From the NCBI GenBank assembly GCA_025351875.1, contig JANXVA010000138.1:1-34732 (forward strand): a stretch of 34,732 nucleotides of DNA. Direction: 5' to 3'. A program made the position numbers and the translations under genes. The DNA comes from Myxococcales bacterium. Lineage in GTDB: Bacteria > Myxococcota_A > Polyangia > Polyangiales > Polyangiaceae. A model generated the notes under the pieces. That model saw only the letters and a list, made by a program, of their open reading frames with translations, did not search any database and was not told the DNA's origin. Every line of letters starts with the position of its first letter. Within the stretch, counting starts at the first letter, position 1. Shown here piece by piece: positions 23,821 to 29,183 of this stretch.

Positions 23821-24693
23821 GACGACGACCTGCGTGCGATCGGCGGCGCGCTCGGCGGCCTGCACGGAGAGGACGTCGTCCTCGCCCATGAGATCGGAGC
23901 GCCGCAGGCCCACCGTCGCGAGCAGCGCGCGCGAGGGCTTCAGCCCGAAGTCCTCGGCGTGCATGAAGAGCCTGCCGAGGTGCTCGGCGTAGGCTCGAGC
24001 GAGCGTCTTGAAGGGAATGTTGTCGAACGGCTTCGCGCGGCGGCGGCTCGCCGCGGCAGAGGCCATGAGCGCGGCGGTGAGCAGGTGATAGAGCGGCCGC
24101 AGGCGGTGGAGCGCACGCGGGTCGCCGTGCTCCAGGATGCGGCGCAGGAAGTGGACGTTGAGCGGGACGTGAAACGATTCGTCACGCGTGAGGATCGTGA
24201 GCATCTGGCGCACGGCCGGATGCGACTTGGCGCTGCGCAGCGCGAGACGGTAGGTCGTCGCGCCGATCGTCTCGAACATGAGGTTCGTGAGCACGATCGT
24301 CTCGTGACGCTTGGCGCGCGCGTAGAGCTTGTAGAACGTGCCCGTCGTCGGCCCCATCGGCCGGATGTCGCCGCCGAGGTACGCGATGAACTTGGTGAGC
24401 AGCTCGCGGTGCCAGCCTTCCTCGTCGCCGTAGAGCCGCAGCGTCTGCGCGAGCTCCGGGTCCCAGCTGGCGACCTCGTCCGCGATGTCGTGGGCTTGCC
24501 GGAGGCCCGACTCCTCGGCGCGGAAGGCCGCGTTGAAGAACCGGATCGCTGCTTGCTGCTCCTCGGGGCTGTCCCAGGTGATGGGAACCGACAGGTCGAG
24601 CTGCTCGTCGTACATGCGCGCGCGCCGCTGCTCCAGGAGGCGAAGCCAGAAGGCGGTGGGGCGGTCGTTTACTGCGGTCACGTTTGCGGTCAC
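23809..24693 (-). CDS. Ferritin-like diiron protein, possible oxygenase
   Basis: About 294 residues from the GTG at 24693, which has GGAG 11 nt upstream; other starts (GTG 24681, TTG 24807) are possible. The helical bundle carries the pattern of carboxylate and histidine iron ligands: FRAEESGLRQAH, DEEGWHRELL (ExxH), LMFETIGATTYR and RDESFHVPLNVHFL (ExxH). Two ExxH motifs separated by about 90 residues fit the ferritin-like or AurF/diiron-oxygenase superfamily. No signal peptide, so cytoplasmic. The substrate is unknown; hydroxylation or N-oxygenation would be by analogy only. A 12-bp direct repeat (CGTGACCGCAAA/G) occurs at the start region. It is divergent from the epimerase gene. Confidence 0.75.
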   Translation of the reverse strand: MTANVTAVNDRPTAFWLRLLEQRRARMYDEQLDLSVPITWDSPEEQQAAIRFFNAAFRAEESGLRQAHDIADEVASWDPELAQTLRLYGDEEGWHRELLTKFIAYLGGDIRPMGPTTGTFYKLYARAKRHETIVLTNLMFETIGATTYRLALRSAKSHPAVRQMLTILTRDESFHVPLNVHFLRRILEHGDPRALHRLRPLYHLLTAALMASAAASRRRAKPFDNIPFKTLARAYAEHLGRLFMHAEDFGLKPSRALLATVGLRRSDLMGEDDVLSVQAAERAADRTQVVVSAL

Positions 24694-24775
24694 GTTGCCG
24701 TGAGCTCCAGAAGGACGGCCAAGTTCAGCCACTTCCACATACCGAGGAAACCGGTCCGCAGGTAGCCCTCGTCCA

Positions 24776-24804
24776 TTGACCACGGGTATTGTAGAACCTA
24801 TGTC
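24776..24804 (+). promoter_or_regulatory. Weak candidate promoter for the epimerase gene
   Basis: TTGACC at 24776-24781 is followed after 17 bp by TATGTC (24799-24804), near the ATG at 24811, which would make the transcript nearly leaderless. The surrounding 60 bp are AT-richer than the rest. The opposite strand holds TACAAT (24793-24788), a -10-like box for the divergent gene, but no matching -35. Confidence 0.3.
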
Positions 24805-24810
24805 CAATGT

Positions 24811-25776
24811 ATGACCGAACTATGGACGAGTGCACCAGGCCGTCGCGCGCTCGTCACGGGCGCCACGGGGATGGTCGGTCGGGCGCTGGCCGCGCAGCTC
24901 GGAGGGGAGGTCGTCGCGACGAGGCGAAGCGCTCGCGGGGAGAAGCTCGAGCATGTCGCGGAGGTCGTCGCCTGGGATGGGGCCGAGCCGCTCGACGTGG
25001 CCGCCCTTCGCGATGTCGAGGCCGTGTTCCACCTCGCGGGCGAGCCGGTGGTCGAGGGGCGCTGGGACGAGGCCAAGAAGGAGCGCATCGTTCGCAGCCG
25101 CGTCGACAGCACGCGCGCGCTCGTTCGCGCGATCGCGAGCATGCCTCCGGCATCGCGGCCGCGCGTGCTCGTGTGCGCCTCGGCGGTCGGCATCTACGGA
25201 ACACGCGGTGACGAGCTGCTCACGGAGACCAGCGCTCCCGGCGAAGGGTTCCTCGCCGACGTCTGCTGCGCCTGGGAAGAAGCGGCGTCGACCGCTCGCG
25301 AGCTCGGCGTGCGCGTCGTCTCCGTACGCATCGGCATCGTCCTGTCGACCGCCGGCGGCGCGCTCGGGAAGATGCTCCCCATCTTCCGTGCCGGAGTCGG
25401 AGGTCGACTCGGCGACGGCAAGCAATGGATGCCGTGGATCCACATCGATGATCTCGTCGGGCTCCTTCGGTTCGCCGCCGCCTGTGACGACCTCGACGGA
25501 CCGATGGACGCCTCGGCCCCCGACATCGTGAACAACGCGGCGTTCACCCGCGCGCTCGGTGCGGCGCTGCATCGCCCTGCAATCCTGCCGGCTCCCGCGT
25601 TCGCGCTGCGCGTCGCGCTCGGTGAGGCTGCCTCGGTGGTGCTCGCGTCGCAGCGTGTCGCGCCGGCTCGCGCCCTCGAGGCCGGCTATCGGTTCGTGCA
25701 CCCGAAGCTCGGCGAGGCGCTGGCCGACCTTCTTCCCCACAAGTCGCACGCCAGGGCGGTCGCCCCGGCGAGCTGA
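24811..25776 (+). CDS. TIGR01777/SDR39U1-family epimerase-like oxidoreductase
   Basis: A 321-residue short-chain dehydrogenase-like protein. The Rossmann nucleotide loop is VTGATGMVGRALA near the N-terminus, followed by VFHLAGEPVVEGRWDEAKKERI, a highly characteristic TIGR01777 feature, and the active-site region CASAVGIYGTRGD with the YxxxK-like pattern replaced as usual in this family. RIGIVLSTAGGALGKMLP, WIHIDDLVG and the C-terminal domain (PAPAFALRVALGE, SQRVAPARALEAGYRFVHP) complete the match to E. coli YfcH and human SDR39U1. It probably binds NADP(H); the substrate is unknown in the family. The ATG at 24811 is followed immediately by the Rossmann fold. Confidence 0.92.
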   Translation: MTELWTSAPGRRALVTGATGMVGRALAAQLGGEVVATRRSARGEKLEHVAEVVAWDGAEPLDVAALRDVEAVFHLAGEPVVEGRWDEAKKERIVRSRVDSTRALVRAIASMPPASRPRVLVCASAVGIYGTRGDELLTETSAPGEGFLADVCCAWEEAASTARELGVRVVSVRIGIVLSTAGGALGKMLPIFRAGVGGRLGDGKQWMPWIHIDDLVGLLRFAAACDDLDGPMDASAPDIVNNAAFTRALGAALHRPAILPAPAFALRVALGEAASVVLASQRVAPARALEAGYRFVHPKLGEALADLLPHKSHARAVAPAS

Positions 25777-25790
25777 TGCCGGTTCACTCT

Positions 25791-25810
25791 ACGTAAAGGC
25801 AGCTTTACGT
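25791..25810. promoter_or_regulatory. Perfect inverted repeat upstream of the DUF695-RraB gene
   Basis: ACGTAAAG (25791-25798), spacer GCAG, CTTTACGT (25803-25810): two perfect 8-bp arms ending 14 nt before the ATG at 25825 and just before an AGAGGG ribosome-binding site. It may be a repressor operator or an RNA hairpin controlling ribosome access. Confidence 0.6.
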
Positions 25811-25824
25811 GCGATAGAGGGACC

Positions 25825-26868
25825 ATGGCCCGATCCAAGGCTCCGTCCTCCGGCAATTCCAAGAAGTCCAAGGCCGTCTCGCGGAGCGCGTCCGCGCCAG
25901 CCGCGTTCTCGCCCGCGTTCGTGGGGACGTTTTATCCCGCCGATGTCGACGGCTCGGCCGCCGCGTTCGTCGTCGATCTCGAGCAGGAGCCGCGTAGCTC
26001 GCACGCGACGCGCATCACCGTGTCGGTGCCGATGCTCGAGGCGGAGGCAGACGGCCTTCGGTCCGAGGGCGAGATGCAGGATCTCGACACGCTGCAGACC
26101 AAGCTGACCGAACGCCTCGAGCGCGCTGCCGGCGCCGTTTGCGTCGGGTTCTACGATCTGCGCGGCGTCGCCACCTTCGTGTTCTATGCAAAGAGGGCGA
26201 TCACAGTCGGAGAGGCGACCGTCGCGATCGCCGACACGCACCCGTACGAGGCGGACGTCCTCGTCGACGAGGACCCCGAGTGGCGCTTCTACATCGACGC
26301 GCTCTTCCCCGATGCGTACGCGCTCCAGGGCATCTGGAACCGGCTCATCGTCGACGAGCTCGAGTCGCATGGTGACGAGCTCCACGAGCCGCGCGACGTC
26401 GACCACGTGGCGACGTTCCTGTCCACGGCGACGGCGCAGAAGGCCGCGAAGCAGCTCGCCGCGGCGCACTTCAAGGTCGACGGCATCGGCAAGGCCGACG
26501 AGGACGGACGCTTCGAGCTCGCGTTCCACCGCTCGGAGACGCTCGAGGAGGGCAAGCCGGATCGCTTCTCCTCGGAGATCCTCGACATCATCCTGCCGCT
26601 CGACGGCGAGTACGACGGGTGGGGCGCGCCCGCCGTCGGCTCGCAGCAGAAGAAGACGAAGAAGAAGCCCACGAAGGAGGCTGTCGCGAAGAAGAAGGCT
26701 GCGAAGCCGGCCGCGAAGAAGCCGGCCGCGAAGAAGCCGGCCGCGAAGAAGGCTATCGCGAAGAAGCCGGCCGCGAAGAAGCCGGCCGCGAAGAAGCCGG
26801 TCGCGAAGAAGAAGCCGGCCGCGAAGAAGGCTGTCGCGAAGAAGAAGGCGACCAAGAAGCGTCGCTGA
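25825..26868 (+). CDS. DUF695-RraB-like fusion protein with histone-H1-like tail
   Basis: A 347-residue protein in three parts. A basic Ser/Lys/Ala start (1-30) precedes a DUF695-like domain (about 31-190), shown by GVATFVFYAK and DEDPEWRFYIDALFPD. An RraB-like domain (about 190-272) starts DVDHVATFLSTATAQKAAKQ and includes DGRFELAFHRSETL; RraB proteins inhibit RNase E in E. coli. Residues 274-347 are almost only Lys/Ala/Pro in AAKKP units, like the C-terminal tails of histone H1 and some myxobacterial DNA-binding proteins, and should bind nucleic acid. The DUF695-RraB pairing exists elsewhere; the basic tail adds likely RNA or DNA targeting. It would act in the cytoplasm, perhaps on RNA turnover (inference). 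An inverted repeat precedes it. Confidence 0.8.
   Translation: MARSKAPSSGNSKKSKAVSRSASAPAAFSPAFVGTFYPADVDGSAAAFVVDLEQEPRSSHATRITVSVPMLEAEADGLRSEGEMQDLDTLQTKLTERLERAAGAVCVGFYDLRGVATFVFYAKRAITVGEATVAIADTHPYEADVLVDEDPEWRFYIDALFPDAYALQGIWNRLIVDELESHGDELHEPRDVDHVATFLSTATAQKAAKQLAAAHFKVDGIGKADEDGRFELAFHRSETLEEGKPDRFSSEILDIILPLDGEYDGWGAPAVGSQQKKTKKKPTKEAVAKKKAAKPAAKKPAAKKPAAKKAIAKKPAAKKPAAKKPVAKKKPAAKKAVAKKKATKKRR
26683..26855 (+). repeat. Tandem 15-bp AAKKP-coding repeats
   Basis: Imperfect tandem copies of a 15-bp unit (GCGAAGAAGCCGGCC and variants GGCTATC, GGCTGTC) encode the Lys/Ala/Pro tail. All changes keep the frame. Such tracts expand and contract easily, so length may vary among strains. 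Confidence 0.85.
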
Positions 26869-26911
26869 ACGCATCCTTGATGCGACCTCCGCATCACGTA
26901 CGCTCGGCACC

Positions 26912-27307
26912 GTGAAGAACGTCGTCGAACGGGTCACTCAGCTCATCGCCCTCGCGACTTCACCGAACGAGAACGAGGCGCGCAACGCGGCGCTCCTCGC
27001 CGTCCAGTTGATCCGCAAGCATCGCATCGTGCTCACGATGCCGATCGGTCCCGCGAGCTCGCCGTCGATCCCCCGCGCCCGGACGAAGTCCGACCCCGGA
27101 CGCGCCGAGGGCGGCGCGCGTCGCTCGCGATCGAGCGGCCGCGGCAACAAGCGCGTCGCCGATCCGCCGGAGAAGATCGTCGCGCCCCTCGGCGGCGAGT
27201 GCGTCGAGTGCGGCTCGCGCTACCGCGCGGACACGACCGTCTACTGGTTCGCCTCCGGCGGCGGCATGCATGCCAAGTGTTACGAAGAGTGGGCGAAACG
27301 CCGATGA
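26912..27307 (+). CDS. DUF2786-like protein with C-terminal zinc-site motif
   Basis: A 131-residue protein starting at a GTG (the frame is open upstream inside the neighbour's 3' end). Residues 1-40, MKNVVERVTQLIALATSPNENEARNAAL-type sequence ending LIRKHRI, resemble the DUF2786 helical domain. A basic Ser/Arg linker (about 45-85) follows. The end has CVECGSRYRADTTVYW and GGGMHAKCYEEW: a CxxC and HxxC set that could bind one zinc ion. Small size, basic linker and zinc site suggest a nucleic-acid-binding role (inference). It lies 43 bp after the DUF695-RraB gene on the same strand and may be co-transcribed. A strong hairpin overlaps its stop codon. Confidence 0.75.
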   Translation: MKNVVERVTQLIALATSPNENEARNAALLAVQLIRKHRIVLTMPIGPASSPSIPRARTKSDPGRAEGGARRSRSSGRGNKRVADPPEKIVAPLGGECVECGSRYRADTTVYWFASGGGMHAKCYEEWAKRR

Positions 27308-27335
27308 AATCGGCCGGCTCGCCGATTTCGATCGG
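27301..27335. terminator. Strong hairpin at the end of the DUF2786-like gene
   Basis: GAAATCGGC (27306-27314) pairs perfectly with GCCGATTTC (27321-27329) around a 6-nt loop. CCGAT (27301-27305) and ATCGG (27331-27335) extend it with one bulged G. The stem includes the TGA stop. No T-tract follows, so termination is plausible but not classical. Confidence 0.55.
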
Positions 27336-27348
27336 TCCCCCCTTGCCA

Positions 27349-27372
27349 CTAATTAGATGGATGTCTAACTAG
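27349..27372. promoter_or_regulatory. Candidate SdpR operator
   Basis: Inverted repeat CTAATTAGA-N6-TCTAACTAG (8 of 9 arm positions pair, inner TTAGA/TCTAA perfect), 14 nt before the ATG of the ArsR/SdpR-type repressor and next to TTGCCA (27343-27348), a possible -35 element. AT-rich dyads of this sort are typical binding sites for ArsR-family repressors, so autoregulation is likely. Confidence 0.65.
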
Positions 27373-27386
27373 AGGGGAGTCGAAGT

Positions 27387-27704
27387 ATGCCGAAGGACGA
27401 AGAGATGCGGGCCGGGACTTCCGCCTTCGCCGCGCTCGGCGACCCGACACGCCGCAGCATCCTCAAGATGCTGCGGGGCGGGTCAAAGACCGCGGGGGAG
27501 ATCGCCGAGGCGTTCCATCTGACGAAGCCGACGCTGTCGCATCACTTCCGGGTGCTGCGGAGCGCGGGCCTCGTCCGTTCGGAGCGACGCGGCACGAGCA
27601 TCGTCTACACGTTGCAGACGAACGTGCTCGAGGACCTGGCGACGGAGCTCTACGAGCTCGCGAGCACGACGACCCATCGGTCCCGTGTGCGCGGGCCCGC
27701 CTGA
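27387..27704 (+). CDS. ArsR/SdpR-family autorepressor
   Basis: A 105-residue winged-helix transcription factor. FAALGDPTRRSILKMLRGG, GEIAEAFHLTKPTLSHHFRVLRSAGLV (helix-turn-helix) and RSERRGTSIVYTLQTNVLEDL (wing) give the classical ArsR fold; the metal-binding ELxVCDL motif of metal sensors is absent, as in SdpR. A good ribosome-binding site (GGGGAG) lies upstream of the ATG at 27387. The next gene, 19 bp downstream, encodes an SdpI-like membrane protein, reproducing the Bacillus sdpR-sdpI repressor/immunity arrangement. It probably represses its own operon through the dyad at 27349-27372 and is released when the membrane protein senses a toxin or membrane stress. Confidence 0.88.
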   Translation: MPKDEEMRAGTSAFAALGDPTRRSILKMLRGGSKTAGEIAEAFHLTKPTLSHHFRVLRSAGLVRSERRGTSIVYTLQTNVLEDLATELYELASTTTHRSRVRGPA

Positions 27705-27723
27705 CGCATCGGAGGATACGGCG

Positions 27724-28371
27724 ATGGGCATGCAGCGCATGGACATGGTCTCGGTCGGTGTCATCGGTCTCACCTCGGCGCTCACCGCAGCGGTGTACGA
27801 CCGGCTGCCGGAGCGCATGGCGACTCACTTCGATCTCCAGGGCAACGCCAACGGCTGGATGCCGCGCGCGATGGGCGCATGGTTCGCGCCGGCGTTCGCG
27901 CTGGGCCTCTGGGCATTCGTGCGCTTCGTGCCGCGCATCCTCCCGAAGACGGACAAGAAGCGCCTCGGCGACACCTCGGCACCGCTCGTCGCGGGGCTGA
28001 CCGTGCTCCTCATGGCGGCGATCCACGTCCTCATCCTCTACGTCGCGATCGTTCGAGGGGCTTCGCTCGCGCGCGCGATCTGGGTCGTGCTCGGCGCGTT
28101 CTACATCGCGCTCGGCCTGGTCATCCCACGGATCAAGCGGAACCCCGTGATGGGTATCCGCACGCCGTGGACGCTCATGTCGGACGAGAACTGGGCACGC
28201 ACCCAGCGCGTCGGCGGGTACTCGATGGTGCTCGGCGGCGTCGTCGCGGTGGTTTTCGGAGCGCTTGGGGGGACCGCGGGCGGCGTCGTCGCGCTCGCGG
28301 CGATCTTCGTGAGCGCGCTCCTGCCGGCGGCTTACTCCCTCCTGCTCGCGCGACGACAGGACCAGTCCTGA
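27724..28371 (+). CDS. SdpI-family immunity/signal membrane protein
   Basis: A 215-residue polytopic inner-membrane protein. The N-terminus carries the DUF1648 motif LPERMATHFDLQGNANGWMPR between the first two helices. Hydrophobic helices follow (LTVLLMAAIHVLILYVAIV, WVVLGAFYIALGLVIP), then the SdpI signature NPVMGIRTPWTLMSDENWARTQRVGGY and two closing helices. In B. subtilis SdpI protects against the SdpC toxin and sequesters SdpR; no sdpC-like toxin gene is visible here. The ATG at 27724 is chosen from two nearby; a slightly longer frame starts at 27685 inside the repressor gene. A perfect hairpin follows the stop. Confidence 0.88.
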   Translation: MGMQRMDMVSVGVIGLTSALTAAVYDRLPERMATHFDLQGNANGWMPRAMGAWFAPAFALGLWAFVRFVPRILPKTDKKRLGDTSAPLVAGLTVLLMAAIHVLILYVAIVRGASLARAIWVVLGAFYIALGLVIPRIKRNPVMGIRTPWTLMSDENWARTQRVGGYSMVLGGVVAVVFGALGGTAGGVVALAAIFVSALLPAAYSLLLARRQDQS

Positions 28372-28375
28372 ATCT

Positions 28376-28410
28376 CCGAGCGCGATTCTCGTTCCTGGAA
28401 TCGCGCTCGG
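28376..28410. terminator. Perfect 13-bp hairpin after sdpI-like gene
   Basis: CCGAGCGCGATTC (28376-28388) and GAATCGCGCTCGG (28398-28410) pair perfectly around a 9-nt loop, 5 nt after the stop. Only CCATTTAG follows, so there is no strong T-tract. It is the likely end of the sdpR-sdpI transcript. Confidence 0.65.
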
Positions 28411-28463
28411 CCATTTAGCGGCTCTGCTCGACGTCTGACCGGCGTTTGGGTAGACGCTTCTCT

Positions 28464-29183
28464 GTGAAGCTCATCGTCCTTCGTGCCGGGGATGCCGCCG
28501 CCCCCGTCGCCGCGCGTCGCGGCGAGTTCTTCTCGTGGATCACGCGTGAGGTCGGCGACGCGTGGTCCGGAGAGTGGGTCGAGCACGACATTCGCAAGGA
28601 CGAGTCGCTCCCCGGGCCGCGGGACGCAGACGGCTTCATCATCACCGGCTCGTCGAGCAGCGTGACCGAGCGCGCGCCGTGGATGCTCCGTGCCGAGGAG
28701 CTCGTGCGCGGGATCGCGAAGGCGAACACTCCTCTCTTCGGTATCTGCTTTGGCCACCAGATCGTCGGCCAGGCGCTGGGTGGCCTCGTCGCGAAGAACC
28801 CGAACGGTCGCGAGATCGGGACGGTCGCGGTCAGTCTGGTCCCGCAGGCGCCTCTCGATCCGATCTTCGACGGGCTCCCGCATCGCTTCCGCGCGAACCA
28901 CACGCACGTCGACTCCGTCGTGGAGCTGCCACCGGGCGCGCGCGTCCTCGCGACGACCGACAAGGAGAAGCACGCGGCCTTCTCGATCGGCGAAGCGATC
29001 AAGTGCGTGCAGTTCCACCCGGAGATCGACGGCGACGCGATGCGCGGCTACGTCGAGGCGCGCGCGCACCTCATCGAAGGGGAGGGGGGCGACGCCAAGG
29101 CGATCCTCGAGGGCGTGACCGACGCACCTCACGGCGCATCGACGCTTCGCAGCTTCGTCCGCCACGTCGTGCGTGCGCGATGA
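28464..29183 (+). CDS. Class I glutamine amidotransferase-like protein
   Basis: A 239-residue stand-alone GATase domain. Catalytic Cys95 sits in LFGICFGHQIVGQALGG, and His185 and Glu187 in CVQFHPEIDG, giving a complete triad; oxyanion and strand motifs (FIITGSSSSVTERAPWM) are present. This is the GMP-synthase-like or YfeJ-type group that hydrolyses a gamma-glutamyl amide, either glutamine or small gamma-glutamyl compounds; no synthase partner is fused or adjacent. The start is a GTG (MKLIVLRAGD); an upstream in-frame TTG is less likely. Its TGA overlaps the ATG of the GH31 gene (ATGA), coupling a cytoplasmic amidotransferase to an exported glycosidase, with no obvious pathway link. Confidence 0.88.
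   Translation: MKLIVLRAGDAAAPVAARRGEFFSWITREVGDAWSGEWVEHDIRKDESLPGPRDADGFIITGSSSSVTERAPWMLRAEELVRGIAKANTPLFGICFGHQIVGQALGGLVAKNPNGREIGTVAVSLVPQAPLDPIFDGLPHRFRANHTHVDSVVELPPGARVLATTDKEKHAAFSIGEAIKCVQFHPEIDGDAMRGYVEARAHLIEGEGGDAKAILEGVTDAPHGASTLRSFVRHVVRAR

Noticed and set aside
26683..26855. Regular repeats that look like a CRISPR array or minisatellite
   Set aside because: They are in-frame codons for a Lys/Ala/Pro tail, with 15-bp units and no unique spacers.
28562..29179. A 206-codon N-terminal extension of the GH31 gene
   Set aside because: It overlaps the amidotransferase in another frame, is Arg-rich, and the ATG at 29180 gives a perfect lipoprotein signal.
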